Shown: positions 26,872 through 37,407, counted from the first letter of the stretch. The stretch is 64,000 nucleotides of DNA from Alphaproteobacteria bacterium (GCA_011523425.1 WTGU01000056.1:16799-80798), one strand, 5' to 3'. The notes: generated by a model from the sequence alone, not told the origin. Translations and numbers: made by a program.

Positions 26872-27690
26872 TCAGCCCTCCGCTGCCCGGGCGCCCGGCT
26901 CGGGCGCCAGCAGCGCCGCCGTGGCCGCCGCCACGTCGGCCTGGCGCATCAGCGATTCGCCGACCAGGAAGCGGCGGACGCCGAGCGCCGTCATGCGCGC
27001 GAGATCGGCCGGCGTGTGGAGCCCGCTCTCGCAGACGATCGGCGGGTCGTCCGCCGCCAGCGGCACGAGGCGCTCGGTGGTCGCGAGATCGACAGCGAGG
27101 GTCTTGAGGTTGCGGTTGTTGATGCCGAGCAGCGAGGCATCGAGTGCGAGCGCCCGCGCGAGCTCCGGCTCGTCATGGACCTCGACCAGCGTATCCATGC
27201 CGAGCGCCGCTGCCGCCGCCGCGAGCTCGGCCGCCTGGCCGTCGCCGAGGGCGGCCATGATGAGCAGGATGCAGTCCGCGCCGAGCGCGCGCGCTTCGAT
27301 CACCTGATAGGGGTCGAGCATGAAGTCCTTGCGCAGGACGGGCAGCGGCACCGCCGCGCGCGCTTCCTCCAGGAACCGGTCCTCGCCCTGGAAATAGGGC
27401 TCGTCGGTCAGCACCGAGAGGCAGGCCGCGCCGCCGGCTGCATAGGCGCGCGCCAGCGCCGCAGGCTCGAAGTCGGCGCGAATCAGGCCCTTGCTCGGCG
27501 AGGCCTTCTTGAGCTCGGCGATGAGCGCCGGCCGGCCGGCCCCGGCCACCGCATCCAGCGCCCGGGCGAAGCCGCGCGGCGCCGGTGCGGCGTGCGCCCG
27601 TTCGTTGAGCGCCGCCTCGGGCATGGCCTGTTTGCGGGCGGCGACGTGGCGCCGCTTGTCGTCGCAGATGCGGGCGAGCACGTCGCTCAT
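26872..27690 (-). CDS. trpC: Indole-3-glycerol-phosphate synthase
   Basis: TrpC closes the indole ring in tryptophan synthesis. The 272 residues carry [12 protein letters not shown] (catalytic lysine), [21 protein letters not shown] and CESGLHT, all typical of the family. The ATG overlaps the trpD stop by four bases. It is monofunctional, with no TrpF domain. Confidence 0.96.
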   Translation of the reverse strand: MSDVLARICDDKRRHVAARKQAMPEAALNERAHAAPAPRGFARALDAVAGAGRPALIAELKKASPSKGLIRADFEPAALARAYAAGGAACLSVLTDEPYFQGEDRFLEEARAAVPLPVLRKDFMLDPYQVIEARALGADCILLIMAALGDGQAAELAAAAAALGMDTLVEVHDEPELARALALDASLLGINNRNLKTLAVDLATTERLVPLAADDPPIVCESGLHTPADLARMTALGVRRFLVGESLMRQADVAAATAALLAPEPGARAAEG

Positions 27691-28745
27691 CGGCCGGCAC
27701 CGCTCCCGGCCTCGGCGGCCGCGCCCCGTCCACTGATCTCGACGAGCCGGTCGAGCGTGGCGCGTGCGCTGCCGCCGTCGATCGCCTCGGCGGCGAGCGC
27801 GGCGCCCTCCCTGAGATCGCCGGCCCGGCCCGCGACGACGAGCGCCGCGGCGCTGTTCAGCAGCACGATGTCGCGTGCGGGCCCGGGCTCGCCGGCCAGC
27901 ACGGCGCGGACGATGGCGGCGTTGGTCGCGGCATCGCCGCCGGCGAGATCGTCGGGCGCGGCGCGGGCGAGGCCGGCATCCTCCGGCGTGACCTCGAAGC
28001 GGCGGATCGTGCCGCCTTCGAGCTCCACCACGGTGCTGGGCCCCGTCGTGGTCAACTCGTCGGTGCCGTCGCCGCCGTGCACGACCCAGACTCGCTCCGA
28101 GCCCAGATTGCGCAGCACCTCGGCCATGGGCGCCGTCCACCTGGCGTCGAACACGCCGATCAGCTGGCGCCTGGCGCCTGCCGGGTTGGCGAGCGGGCCG
28201 AGCAGGTTGAAGACGGTGCGCGTGCCGAGCTCGATGCGGGTCGGCCCGACGTGGCGCATGGCGCCGTGGTGCCGGGGCGCCATGAGGAAGCCGATCCCGG
28301 CCTCCCAGAGGGACGCGCGCACCAGCGCCATGTCCGCGTCGATGGTGACGCCGAGTGCCGCCAGCATGTCGGCCGAACCCGAACGCGACGAGAGCGCCCG
28401 GTTGCCGTGCTTGGCGACCGGCACGCCCGCGCCCGCAGCGACGATGGCCGCGGCGGTCGAGATGTTGAAGGTGCCCTTCGCGTCCCCGCCGGTGCCGCAG
28501 GTGTCGATGGTCCCCTCCGGCGCCTCGATGGCGAGCGCCCGCGCCCGCATCGCCTGCGCGCCGCCGGTGATCTCGTCCACCGTTTCGCCCCGCACTCTGA
28601 GCGCCATGAGGAAGCCGCCCATCTGCGAGGGCGTCGCCGCGCCCTCCATCATCGCGTCGAAGGCGGCCCGCGCCTCGTCGACGGAGAGCGACGCGCCGCT
28701 CGCGACACGCCCTATGAGCGCCTTGAAATCGGTCGGGTCCGTCAT
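27687..28745 (-). CDS. trpD: Anthranilate phosphoribosyltransferase
   Basis: TrpD joins anthranilate to PRPP. The 352 residues show the PRPP motif [27 protein letters not shown] and the later [12 protein letters not shown] block. ATG 28745 is used; a GTG at 28763 would add six residues. It is the first gene of the six-gene minus-strand run. trpE and trpG are not upstream; instead a divergent methyltransferase starts 166 bases away. Confidence 0.95.
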   Translation of the reverse strand: MTDPTDFKALIGRVASGASLSVDEARAAFDAMMEGAATPSQMGGFLMALRVRGETVDEITGGAQAMRARALAIEAPEGTIDTCGTGGDAKGTFNISTAAAIVAAGAGVPVAKHGNRALSSRSGSADMLAALGVTIDADMALVRASLWEAGIGFLMAPRHHGAMRHVGPTRIELGTRTVFNLLGPLANPAGARRQLIGVFDARWTAPMAEVLRNLGSERVWVVHGGDGTDELTTTGPSTVVELEGGTIRRFEVTPEDAGLARAAPDDLAGGDAATNAAIVRAVLAGEPGPARDIVLLNSAAALVVAGRAGDLREGAALAAEAIDGGSARATLDRLVEISGRGAAAEAGSGAGR

Positions 28746-28911
28746 GGAGGCACGCTCGCTCACGCAGCGGCCGGCGGGCGGGCCGCCGGGCCGGATCGCC
28801 CCCGTGTTATAGCCGGTTCTCGACGAAACGCCATGCGGCGCGGTGTCCCCCGCCCTCCCTCAGCGTCATTGGCACTGGCCTTCCGCGCCGGACTCGGATT
28901 TCCTGTCCGCC

Positions 28912-29535
28912 ATGACCGCCGGCGACGCACGGGCGACCTATCGGCGCATCGCGCCCTTCTACGACTTCCTGGACGGGCCCTTCGAGCGCGGCCGCTACGC
29001 GCAGCTACGCGGCGGGCTCTTCGCGGGCCTGGAGGGGCGGGTGCTGGATGCCGGCGTCGGCACCGGCCGCAACATCCCGCACTATCCGGCGCACGCGGAC
29101 GTGATCGGCATCGATCTCTCGGCGGCCATGCTGGCCCGCGCCCGCCGGCGGCGCGATGCGCTCGGCCGCGACGCGCCGCTGGCGGCGATGGACGTGCTCG
29201 GCACCGGCTTCGCCGACGCCAGCTTCGACGCCGTGGTCGCGAGCTTCCTGTTCTGCGTGATCGGCGCCGGGCAGCAGCAGGCGGCGCTCGCGGAGCTCGG
29301 GCGCATCGTGCGGCCCGGCGGCGAGATCCGGCTGCTGGACTACTCGCTCTCGAAGCGGCCGGTGCGGCGCTTCGTCATGGGCCTCTGGGCGCCCTGGGTG
29401 CGCTGGGCCTACGGCGCGGGCTTCGACCGCGAGACCCACCGCCACGTCGAGCCCGCCGGCCTCGTGCTGGCGGAGAACCGCTTTCTGATCGACGACATCC
29501 TGAGATACGTGGTCGCGCGCCGGCCGCCGGGATAG
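28912..29535 (+). CDS. Class I SAM-dependent methyltransferase (UbiE-like)
   Basis: The 207-residue protein has YRRIAPFYDFLDGPFERGR, the SAM loop VLDAGVGTGRNIP and the post-motif VRPGGEIRLLDYS, resembling the UbiE/quinone methyltransferase group or phospholipid methyltransferases. The substrate is uncertain. ATG 28912 matches the family start; a GTG at 28843 is possible. The TAG stop is the first three bases of the left terminal repeat of the MITE-like element. Confidence 0.8.
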   Translation: MTAGDARATYRRIAPFYDFLDGPFERGRYAQLRGGLFAGLEGRVLDAGVGTGRNIPHYPAHADVIGIDLSAAMLARARRRRDALGRDAPLAAMDVLGTGFADASFDAVVASFLFCVIGAGQQQAALAELGRIVRPGGEIRLLDYSLSKRPVRRFVMGLWAPWVRWAYGAGFDRETHRHVEPAGLVLAENRFLIDDILRYVVARRPPG

Positions 29536-29855
29536 CCCGCATTTCTCACCAGGGTCATGGTCTGCGCGGCGCTGTCCGGCCGACAGGGTAGGAGAGGCGC
29601 GCAGCGCGTCGCGCGGGTACGCGCGCCTTCGGCGCGACGCGGAACATCGGGCAAGCGTCTCGACGCACACTGTCGGCCGGAGAGCGTCGCCCTTCGGGTC
29701 GCGCCCAGACGCCCGCCCGCGGCGCGTGTCCACGCGCGCGGAGCGCACGATGCGGGCCTCAACCGTACTCCCCGGTACGCTTTTCGGCCCGCTCCTAGCG
29801 GATCGAACGCCTGGTGCGCGACGCAGGCCGTGACCCTGGTGAGAAATGCGGGCTA
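29533..29855. mobile_element. MITE-like element with perfect 25-bp terminal inverted repeats
   Basis: This 323-base non-coding element fills the gap between two convergent genes. Left repeat 29533-29557 begins TAGCCCGCATTTCTCACC; right repeat 29831-29855 is its exact reverse complement. Both ends carry TA, as expected if TA was duplicated on insertion, the target habit of IS630/mariner elements; the assignment is inference. The interior has GC-rich stem-loops and no credible gene. Bases 29728-29757 are the reverse complement of 20671-20700 in repeat copy B. The left repeat supplies the stop codon of the methyltransferase gene. Confidence 0.65.
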
Positions 29856-29865
29856 AGGCACCGGG

Positions 29866-30591
29866 TCATCGGCCGGGAGCCGGGCCGGCGGGCGGGTCGA
29901 GGCCCGCCTTCGTGCGTCGCACGTGCTTGAGCGCTTCCCGCCGGCTCAGATCCGAAAGCGCCGGATGGGCGCCGACGAACGCCACCACCCAGTCCGGGTC
30001 GGTCTTGGAATACTCGCGCAGCGCCCAGCCGATGCCCTTTCGCAGGAAGAACTCCTGCGCACCGATGGAGGGTCGGATCGCGTCGGCCAGCAGCCCGGTG
30101 TCGGTCGCATGCTTGGCCCGAAGCTGCGCGAGTATCGCTGTCCGCCGCTTCCAGATGTCGTCGTCCTTCGCCCATTCGCGCAGCACGGCCTTCATCGGGC
30201 GGGGATGGGCGGCAAGCATGGTGCCGACCCCCCGGCCGGCGATCGCGTCCACGTAGTCCCACCAGGCGCCGGTGACCACCAGCTCCTCGACAAGGGGAAG
30301 TCTCGCCGGCTCCAGCCAGCGCGAATAGCGGTGGAAGAGCAGCAGCTCGATGGCCGCGTAGCGTTCCTCCCGGTGGGCGGCCCTACGCCACAGGTCGAGG
30401 ATCGTCGCCTCCCACGCGCGGGCGTCCGCCAGCGGGTGCGTCCTGAACACGGAACCGGCGATACGCCGGCATTGCGGCACGCCCACGCCGAAATAGGGCA
30501 TGGCCGACTTCATGTATGCCTGTTGCTGCGGCGCTCTTGCCGGATCGGCGGCGTCGCGCAAGGCGGCGATGACGGAGTCCCGGATGTTCAT
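29866..30591 (-). CDS. AlkD-like DNA alkylation repair protein
   Basis: This 241-residue protein of all-helical HEAT-like repeats belongs to the COG4912 DNA alkylation repair family. The WWDYVD motif (about residues 110-115) matches the AlkD segment with the tryptophan and aspartate used in base excision; HPRPMKAVLREWA and FFLRKGIGWALREYSK are also typical. It should release alkylated bases from DNA. It stands alone on the minus strand, with the MITE-like element 10 bases past its stop. Confidence 0.88.
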   Translation of the reverse strand: MNIRDSVIAALRDAADPARAPQQQAYMKSAMPYFGVGVPQCRRIAGSVFRTHPLADARAWEATILDLWRRAAHREERYAAIELLLFHRYSRWLEPARLPLVEELVVTGAWWDYVDAIAGRGVGTMLAAHPRPMKAVLREWAKDDDIWKRRTAILAQLRAKHATDTGLLADAIRPSIGAQEFFLRKGIGWALREYSKTDPDWVVAFVGAHPALSDLSRREALKHVRRTKAGLDPPAGPAPGR

Positions 30592-30637
30592 CGCGAGGCC
30601 CGTCCGACCCGGCGGCGCGTGCCTACCCGCCCGTTGC

Positions 30638-32542
30638 TCAGTTCTGCTGGCTGAAGAGCGCGGACAATGTGCCGTCGTTGACCGCGATGTCGTGGCGGCC
30701 GTAGAGCGCGGCCCGGTAGACGTTGCTGAGGTCGCCGCGCCAGGCGCGCGCGAGCTCGTCGCGAATCCGGTCGCGCTCGCTGCCGGTCGCGCCCCGGCCG
30801 GCGTCGGAAATGCCGGTCAGCACGGCGACGCCCCAGCCGCCTACGGTCTCCGCGACCACGGGCTCGTTTGCGTCCTCGTCGGCGCCGAAGAGCGCCTGGA
30901 TCAGCGCAAAGGAGACGTCCTGGCCGGCATTGCGCCCGTCCCGCCGTACATTGTCGACGGCGATCACGGCAAGGCCGGCATCGCGGGCGGCGGCATCCAG
31001 CGTCTCGCCGGCCCTGACCCGGTCGGCAAGCGTGTTCGCGACGCGTTCGGCCGCCTCGCTCTCCGCCTCGCGCACGAGCGCCGCCCGCACCTGCCCCCGC
31101 ACCTCCTCCAGCGGCCTTGGCGCGGGCACCTCCACCTCGTCCACCCGCAGGATGATGTAGCTCCCGTCCGAGAGCTCGGTGAGGAGCGATTCCCTCCCCT
31201 CCGACGTCTGGTAGAGGAGGGCGAGCACGTCGTCGCGCCCGGCAAGCGCGGGCACCGCCGGCATCCCGCTCCGGTCGAGGCCGTTGGCGGTGACGCCGCT
31301 GAGCGCGATCGGCTGGACTCCCACCACGGCCGCTCCCTGCTCCAGCGAGGCGCCGCCGCCGAGCTCGTCCTCCAACACGGTCGAGAGCCGGAAGAGCCCG
31401 GCGCCGGCCAGGTCGAGCGCCATCTCGTCGTGCAGCGACTGGCGCACCTCCTCGAAGCCCTGGCGCCTGGCCGGGACCACCTCGTTCACCCTGAAGAGGT
31501 GCCAGCCGAACGCCGTCTGAACGGGGTCGCTGACCGAGCCTGCGGAGAGGCCGAAGACGGCGTCCCGCGCCCCCCTTAGCGGCCCGTCGGCGGTGAAGTC
31601 GGGCAGCGTGGACGTACTCGCCCCGCGCCCCGCGAGGTCCGCGGCGATGGCGTCGAAGCTCTCGCCCGCTGCAAGCCTCTGCGCGCCCTCGCGGATCAGC
31701 GCCTCGTCCGGCGCGTTGATCTGGGTGACCGAGCGGCGCTCCGGCAGGTCGAACTCGTCGATGCGCGCCTCGTACTCGGCATAGACGTCGTCGTCGCTCA
31801 GCTCGATCTCGGGAAGGAGGGCTTCGGCGGTGAGATGCACCAGCACGCCGCTGCGCCGCTCGGGCGCCATGAACGAAGCCGTGTTCTCCTCGTAATAGGC
31901 GGCGATCGCCGACTCGCCGGGTTCCGCGAGGCCCCTCATGCCGCGCGCCGAAACCAGCGCGACCCGCGCGCTGCGCTCCTCGGCGCGGTAGCGGTGGAGC
32001 GCTTCCGCCAGCGCTTCCGGCACCTTGCGGTCGCCGCCGATGGTGGCGGTGAGCTGATCGCGGAGCAGGTCTACGCGGATCAGGTCCTCGTACTCGGCGC
32101 GCGTCATGTTGTTGCGCTCGAGCACGAGGTCGTAGAGCTCGGGGTCGAACGCGCCGCTCTCGTTCGCGAAGGCGGGCGCGCTCTCCAGCTCCTGCCGCAC
32201 GCTGCCGTCGGCGGCGCGCAGGCCAAGCGCGTTGGCCTCGGCATCCAGCAGGTACTCGCGGACCAGGAGGTTGAGCACCTGGCCCGTGAGGCCGGCGCGG
32301 TGGGCCTCCTCGCGCGTGAGATCCGCCCGGCCCGAGCGCTCCCGCTCGCGCTGCAGGGCACGCTGGAACTCGCGGTCGAACAGCACCGTCGGCACTTCGA
32401 CGTCGCCCACGGTCGCCACCGCCGAGCGGCTGCCGCCGGTGAACACGTCGTTGATGCCGAAGGCGCCGAAGCTGAGCGCCAGGATGATGATGACGCCGCG
32501 GGCCGCCCATGACTTGGTGGCGTGGCGTATGGACTGCAGCAT
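30638..32542 (-). CDS. PpiD-like periplasmic folding chaperone (SurA-N / parvulin)
   Basis: The 634-residue protein has one N-terminal membrane anchor (about residues 14-32, IIILALSFGAFGINDVF), a SurA-like chaperone domain, a parvulin domain in the middle (about 265-355, GWHLFRVNEV at its end) and a long C-terminal part. This is the layout of PpiD, an inner-membrane periplasmic chaperone near the SecYEG exit. secG lies about 1 kb away on the other strand. It is divergent from tpiA across 225 bases in which I see no clear motif. Confidence 0.85.
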   Translation of the reverse strand: MLQSIRHATKSWAARGVIIILALSFGAFGINDVFTGGSRSAVATVGDVEVPTVLFDREFQRALQRERERSGRADLTREEAHRAGLTGQVLNLLVREYLLDAEANALGLRAADGSVRQELESAPAFANESGAFDPELYDLVLERNNMTRAEYEDLIRVDLLRDQLTATIGGDRKVPEALAEALHRYRAEERSARVALVSARGMRGLAEPGESAIAAYYEENTASFMAPERRSGVLVHLTAEALLPEIELSDDDVYAEYEARIDEFDLPERRSVTQINAPDEALIREGAQRLAAGESFDAIAADLAGRGASTSTLPDFTADGPLRGARDAVFGLSAGSVSDPVQTAFGWHLFRVNEVVPARRQGFEEVRQSLHDEMALDLAGAGLFRLSTVLEDELGGGASLEQGAAVVGVQPIALSGVTANGLDRSGMPAVPALAGRDDVLALLYQTSEGRESLLTELSDGSYIILRVDEVEVPAPRPLEEVRGQVRAALVREAESEAAERVANTLADRVRAGETLDAAARDAGLAVIAVDNVRRDGRNAGQDVSFALIQALFGADEDANEPVVAETVGGWGVAVLTGISDAGRGATGSERDRIRDELARAWRGDLSNVYRAALYGRHDIAVNDGTLSALFSQQN

Positions 32543-32767
32543 CGCGGAACCCGCCGGCTGGTGGAGGCGCGCCGCGGATAGCGCCGGGCGCGCTGCGCCG
32601 GATAATAGGTGCGGCTGCGGGCGCCGGGCAACTCGGAACCTGCCGGCCCGGCTCCGGCGCGGGCGATCCTGGCCCCCCGGCGCGGGCCGTGATAGAGCAG
32701 GGCGGCCCCGGCGGGGATGCGCGTCCGCGTGCCGGGGCGAGAGACCGACAACTGCCGCGCCACCGCC

Positions 32768-33532
32768 ATGCCGCCCGAATCCCGGCACCGCCGGCCGCTC
32801 CTGGTCGCCAACTGGAAGATGAACGGCCTCCACGCCGACGGGCTCGCGCTCGCCAGCGCGCTCGCGGGCCACGCGGCTGCGGGCGAGGGCGGCGACATCG
32901 TCGTGTGCCCGCCGGCGACGCTGCTCTTCGCGCTGAGAGCCGTCTTCGCGGGCTCGGCCGTCGCCCTCGGCGGGCAGGACTGCCACACGGCGGCGGCGGG
33001 TGCCCACACCGGCGACGTGAGTGCGTCGATGCTCGCCGATGCCGGCTGCACCCACGTCATCGTCGGCCACTCCGAACGCCGCGCCGGCCACGGCGAGGGC
33101 GACGAAACGGTGGCGGAGAAGGCGGCGGCGGCCCATGGGGCGGGGCTCACGGCGATCGTCTGCGTCGGCGAGAGCGCGGCCGACCGCGACTCAGGCCACG
33201 CGCTCACCGTGATCGGCCGCCAGGTCGAGGGCTCGCTACCCGACGGGGCTGCGCCGGAGAACACCGCGATCGCCTACGAGCCGGTCTGGGCCATCGGCAG
33301 CGGCCGCACGCCGGGCCCGGCCGACATCGCGGCGGCCCATGCGGAGGTCCGCGCCGGCTGGGAGCGGCGATTTTCGGGGAGCGGCGCGGCGCTTCGCGTG
33401 CTATATGGCGGCTCCGTCACGGCGCGCAACGCAGGCGAGATCCTGGCCGTGCCGGGAGTCGACGGCGTGCTGGTCGGCGGCGCCAGCCTGTCTGCGGACA
33501 CGTTCTGGCAGATCTGCCGGGCGTGGCGCTGA
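32768..33532 (+). CDS. tpiA: Triosephosphate isomerase
   Basis: It interconverts dihydroxyacetone phosphate and glyceraldehyde 3-phosphate. The 254 residues have VANWKMNG, the catalytic histidine in VGHSERR, the catalytic glutamate in AYEPVWAIGSG and the phosphate loop LYGGSV. ATG 32768 fits the family; an in-frame upstream ATG at 32717 would add 17 residues with no family match. First gene of tpiA-secG-pyrG-kdsA. Confidence 0.95.
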   Translation: MPPESRHRRPLLVANWKMNGLHADGLALASALAGHAAAGEGGDIVVCPPATLLFALRAVFAGSAVALGGQDCHTAAAGAHTGDVSASMLADAGCTHVIVGHSERRAGHGEGDETVAEKAAAAHGAGLTAIVCVGESAADRDSGHALTVIGRQVEGSLPDGAAPENTAIAYEPVWAIGSGRTPGPADIAAAHAEVRAGWERRFSGSGAALRVLYGGSVTARNAGEILAVPGVDGVLVGGASLSADTFWQICRAWR

Positions 33533-33563
33533 GCCCGCCGGGTACGAGTGGCAAGGAGCGGCG

Positions 33564-33938
33564 GTGGAAACGATCCTGCTCGTGGTGCTGATCGTCATCG
33601 CGATCGCGATGATCGGTCTCGTGCTGCTCCAGCGCAGCGAGGGCGGCGCGCTCGGCATCGGCGGCCCGGGCGCGATGTTCTCGGCGCGCGGCACGGCCAG
33701 CGTGCTCACGCGCGCGACCGCGGGCCTGGCGGCGGCCTTCATGATCCTGAGCCTGGTGCTCGCCATCCTCTCCGGTAGCTGGACGGAGCGTGAATCGGTG
33801 CTGGATGCCGCCGAGGAGGAGGTTCTTCCGGCCGAGACGGAGCCGCTGCCGCTGCCGGGCGAGCTCGATCTCCCCACCGATATCGACGCGCTGGACCTGC
33901 CCGCCGACGACGGCCCCGCCGCCCCCCGCGCCGAGTAG
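33564..33938 (+). CDS. secG: Preprotein translocase subunit SecG
   Basis: SecG is the small accessory subunit of the SecYEG channel. The 124 residues show the first membrane helix (about 3-22), the LLQRSEGGALGIGG loop, a second helix (about 50-70), then an acidic, proline-rich C-terminal tail of about 50 residues. The start is a GTG with AAGGAGCG upstream. Placement between tpiA and pyrG is conserved in Alphaproteobacteria. Confidence 0.92.
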   Translation: METILLVVLIVIAIAMIGLVLLQRSEGGALGIGGPGAMFSARGTASVLTRATAGLAAAFMILSLVLAILSGSWTERESVLDAAEEEVLPAETEPLPLPGELDLPTDIDALDLPADDGPAAPRAE

Positions 33939-34006
33939 GGCGCCGCCCTGAAATTTTCCGCAGCCGGCTGGTGGCGAATCGGACTCCTTTGCTAAGGTAG
34001 GGGTCC

Positions 34007-35635
34007 ATGACGCGGTACATCTTCGTCACCGGCGGCGTGGTGTCCTCCCTCGGCAAGGGACTCGCTTCGGCGGCCCTGGGCGCGCTCCTGCAGGCGCGGG
34101 GCTACCGGGTCCGGCTGCGCAAGTTCGACCCCTACCTCAACGTCGATCCGGGCACGATGAGCCCGTTCCAGCACGGCGAGGTCTACGTCACCGACGACGG
34201 CGCCGAGACCGACCTCGACCTCGGCCACTACGAGCGCTTCACCGGCGTGCCGGCGCGGCGCTCGGACAGCGTCACCGCAGGGCAGATCTATCAGACCGTG
34301 ATCGCCAGGGAGCGGCGGGGGGACTATCTCGGCGGCACCGTGCAGGTGATCCCCCACGTCACCGACGCGATCAAGGAGGCGATCGTCCGCGACAGCGACG
34401 GCGCCGACTTCGTGCTGGTGGAGATCGGCGGCACGGTCGGCGACATCGAGGGCCTGCCGTTCTACGAATCGATCCGCCAGTTCGCCTACGAGCAGGGCCG
34501 CGACAGGGTGATGTTCGTTCACCTGACCCTGCTGCCCTACATCGAGACGGCGGGCGAGCTGAAGACCAAGCCGACCCAGCACTCGGTGAAGGAGCTGCGC
34601 AGCATCGGCATCGGCCCCGACCTCCTGCTCTGCCGGGCGGACCGCCCGATCCCGCCGGCGGAGTGCAAGAAGATCGCGCTCTTCTGCAACGTGCGCGAGG
34701 ACTGCGTGATCGCGGCCACCGACGTGGAGACCATCTACGAGGTCCCGCTGAGCTATCACATGCAGGGCTTCGACACCCAGGTCATGCGCTATTTCGGGAT
34801 TCCCGAGGCGCCGGCGCCGGACCTCTCGCAGTGGGAGGAGATCGTCAGGCGCACGCTCTCGCCCGAAGGCGAGGTGGCGATCGCCGTGGTCGGCAAGTAC
34901 ACCGGGCTCCGCGACGCCTACAAGTCGCTCTTCGAGGCGCTGACCCACGGCGGGGTGGCCAACAGCGTCCGGGTCGATACCCGCTGGATCGAGGCCGACG
35001 ACCTGGAGGCGGACGGCGGCGGCGGCGCCCTCGAATCGGTCCACGGTGTGCTCGTGCCGGGCGGCTTCGGCGAGCGCGGCGTGCCGGGCAAGATCGCCGC
35101 GGTGGAATATGCCCGCACCCGGGGCGTTCCCTATTTCGGCATCTGCTTCGGGATGCAGCTCGCGGTGATCGAGACCGCGCGCAACGTCGCGGGCATTCCG
35201 GGCGCCGGCTCCACCGAGTTCGGCCCCTGCGAGGACCCGGTGATCGGGCTCATGACCGAGTGGAACCGGAACGGCCAGGTGGAGCGGCGCAATGCCGGCG
35301 ACCAGCTCGGCGGCACCATGCGGCTCGGCGCCTACGAGGCCGTCCTCGAGGAGGAGAGTCGTGTGCGCTCGGTCTACGGCAGGGAGCGGATTTTCGAGCG
35401 CCATCGCCACCGCTATGAGGTGAACAGCGCCTACCGCGAGCGGCTGGATGCGGCCGGCATGCGCTTTGCCGGCCTCTCGCCCGACGGTGCCCTGGCGGAG
35501 ATCGTCGAGCGCCCGGACCATCCCTGGTTCGTCGGCGTTCAGTTTCACCCCGAGCTCACCTCGCGCCCCTTCCAGCCGCACCCGCTGTTCGCCTCCTTCA
35601 TCGGGGCGGCGGTGAGGCAGGCGCGGCTGGTGTGA
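34007..35635 (+). CDS. pyrG: CTP synthase
   Basis: CTP synthase aminates UTP using glutamine. The 542 residues carry the N-terminal amidoligase domain ([29 protein letters not shown]) and a C-terminal class I glutaminase with the cysteine in GICFGMQ and the histidine-glutamate pair in VQFHPEL. Length is standard. It begins 68 bases after secG. Confidence 0.97.
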   Translation: MTRYIFVTGGVVSSLGKGLASAALGALLQARGYRVRLRKFDPYLNVDPGTMSPFQHGEVYVTDDGAETDLDLGHYERFTGVPARRSDSVTAGQIYQTVIARERRGDYLGGTVQVIPHVTDAIKEAIVRDSDGADFVLVEIGGTVGDIEGLPFYESIRQFAYEQGRDRVMFVHLTLLPYIETAGELKTKPTQHSVKELRSIGIGPDLLLCRADRPIPPAECKKIALFCNVREDCVIAATDVETIYEVPLSYHMQGFDTQVMRYFGIPEAPAPDLSQWEEIVRRTLSPEGEVAIAVVGKYTGLRDAYKSLFEALTHGGVANSVRVDTRWIEADDLEADGGGGALESVHGVLVPGGFGERGVPGKIAAVEYARTRGVPYFGICFGMQLAVIETARNVAGIPGAGSTEFGPCEDPVIGLMTEWNRNGQVERRNAGDQLGGTMRLGAYEAVLEEESRVRSVYGRERIFERHRHRYEVNSAYRERLDAAGMRFAGLSPDGALAEIVERPDHPWFVGVQFHPELTSRPFQPHPLFASFIGAAVRQARLV

Positions 35636-35642
35636 GGGCGCA

Positions 35643-36482
35643 GTGGGCGTGACGCCCGCCGAAGGCCGGGTGGCGATCGGCGACTTCGAGGTCGGCAACG
35701 CGCTGCCGCTCGCGCTCATCGCCGGCCCCTGCGCCATCGAGGGGCGCGACCACGCGCTTCACGTGTCGGAGAAGCTCGTCGAGATGACGGCGGCGCGGAA
35801 CATGCCCTTCGTCTACAAGAGCTCCTTCGACAAGGCGAACCGCACGTCAGGCGAGAGCCCGCGCGGCATCGGCATGGAGGAGGGGCTGGCGATCCTGGAG
35901 GCGGTGCGCACGGCCCACGGCTGCCCGGTGCTGACCGACGTGCACCTGCCGGAGCAGTGCCGGGCGGCGGCCGAGGCGGTGGACGTGCTGCAGATACCGG
36001 CTTTCCTCTGCCGCCAGACCGACCTGCTGCTGGCGGCGGCGGCGACGGGGAGCGCCATCAACGTGAAGAAGGGCCAGTTCCTCGCGCCGTGGGACATGCG
36101 CCACGTGGTGGCGAAGATCACCGGCGCCGGCAACGCCCGGGTGCTGGTGTGCGAGCGCGGCGCGAGCTTCGGCTACAACACGCTGGTCTCGGACATGCGA
36201 AGTCTGCCGCAGCTCGCGGAGACCGGCTGCCCGGTGGTGTTCGACGCCACCCATTCCGTGCAGCAGCCGGGCGGGCGGGGGGCGGCGAGCGGCGGCCAGC
36301 GCGAGTTCGTGCCCGTGCTGGCACGGGCCGCGGTGGCGGTCGGCGTCGCCGCGGTCTTCATGGAGACCCACCCCGTGCCCGACGAGGCGCCGTCGGACGG
36401 CCCCAACATGGTGCCGCTGGACGCCCTGCCGGCGCTGCTGGATCGCCTGCGCGCCTTCGACGAGCTGGCCAAGAGACCATGA
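35643..36482 (+). CDS. kdsA: 3-deoxy-8-phosphooctulonate synthase, metal-dependent type
   Basis: KdsA condenses arabinose 5-phosphate and phosphoenolpyruvate into KDO 8-phosphate for lipopolysaccharide cores. The 279 residues contain [25 protein letters not shown] and [11 protein letters not shown]. Cys30 in [10 protein letters not shown] corresponds to the metal ligand of metal-dependent KdsA enzymes, where E. coli has asparagine. The start is GTG. In many relatives eno follows; here an aminotransferase does, beginning 11 bases after the stop. Confidence 0.95.
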   Translation: MGVTPAEGRVAIGDFEVGNALPLALIAGPCAIEGRDHALHVSEKLVEMTAARNMPFVYKSSFDKANRTSGESPRGIGMEEGLAILEAVRTAHGCPVLTDVHLPEQCRAAAEAVDVLQIPAFLCRQTDLLLAAAATGSAINVKKGQFLAPWDMRHVVAKITGAGNARVLVCERGASFGYNTLVSDMRSLPQLAETGCPVVFDATHSVQQPGGRGAASGGQREFVPVLARAAVAVGVAAVFMETHPVPDEAPSDGPNMVPLDALPALLDRLRAFDELAKRP

Positions 36483-36493
36483 GGGAGAGAGCG

Positions 36494-37393
36494 ATGAAGG
36501 ACGGATGCGTGTTCATCGGCGGCGAGTACGTCGCGCCCGGGGACGCCAGGATGTCGATCTTCGATGCCGGCTTCGTCTGGGGCGACACGGTCTACGACGT
36601 GACGTCGACCTGGGGCGGCTGGTTCTTCATGCTCGACGAGCATCTCGAGCGCTTCGAGCGCTCCTGCGCCGGGTTCCGGCTGGAGAACCCCCACGACAGG
36701 GGCGACATGCGCCGCATCCTCGCCGAGTGCGTGGCGCGGACGGGGCTGGAGAACTGCTACGTGAAGATCCAGCTCACCCGCGGCGTGATCGAGAGCCAGA
36801 CCCGCGACCCGCGCCTGGGCGCGCCCGCGTTCGTCGCCTACGCCACGCCCTACGCCTGGATCTGGGGCGAGGAGAAGTGCCGCAACGGGGCCGCGCTCTA
36901 CCTCAGCGGCGTCGAGCGGGTCTCGTCCAAGGCGATCGACGCCCGCTACAAGAACTACAACCGGGCGGACTTCGTGCAGGCCCGCTTCGAGGCCTACGAC
37001 AGCGGCTGCGACGATGCGCTCCTGGTGGGCGCCGACGGCGCGCTCACCGAGGGGCCGGGCTACAACATCTTCGTCGTCAAGGACGGCGCCGTGGCGACGC
37101 CCGACGCCAACGTGCTGGAGGGCATCACCCGGCGCGCGGTCGCCGAGCTCTGCGGCGAGGAGGGCATTCCCTTCGCCTATCGCCGGGTGGAGCCCGAGGA
37201 GCTGGGCGCGGCGGACGAACTCTTCGCCAGCACAACGGCGGGCGGCGTCATGCCGGTGGTGCGGCTCGGCGAGAAGCCCATCGGCAACGGCCATGCCGGC
37301 CTGCTCACCAGCCGCATCCAGTCGCGCTACTGGAGCAAGCGCGCGGACGGCTGGCACGGCACGCGGGTTGACGAGATTCGCGACGCGGCCTAG
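36494..37393 (+). CDS. Class IV aminotransferase (D-amino acid / (R)-amine transaminase-like)
   Basis: The 299 residues adopt the fold-type IV PLP pattern of IlvE and D-amino acid aminotransferase. The PLP lysine is Lys153 in RYKNYNRADF, and EGPGYNIFVV is the cofactor phosphate block. The N-terminal GDTVYDVTSTWGGWFFML resembles (R)-amine transaminases more than IlvE, but substrate is unproven. ATG 36494 has a GAGGGAGAG ribosome site; ATG 36479 would overlap kdsA. The downstream 720 bases hold only repeats. Confidence 0.8.
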   Translation: MKDGCVFIGGEYVAPGDARMSIFDAGFVWGDTVYDVTSTWGGWFFMLDEHLERFERSCAGFRLENPHDRGDMRRILAECVARTGLENCYVKIQLTRGVIESQTRDPRLGAPAFVAYATPYAWIWGEEKCRNGAALYLSGVERVSSKAIDARYKNYNRADFVQARFEAYDSGCDDALLVGADGALTEGPGYNIFVVKDGAVATPDANVLEGITRRAVAELCGEEGIPFAYRRVEPEELGAADELFASTTAGGVMPVVRLGEKPIGNGHAGLLTSRIQSRYWSKRADGWHGTRVDEIRDAA

Positions 37394-37407
37394 CGGAACG
37401 GGCCGTT

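Noticed and set aside
24340..28812. A plus-strand open frame of about 1490 codons across the trp-moa-sulfotransferase genes.
   Set aside because: It is fully antisense to recognised genes and its translation is low-complexity with no domain features, so it is a GC artefact.
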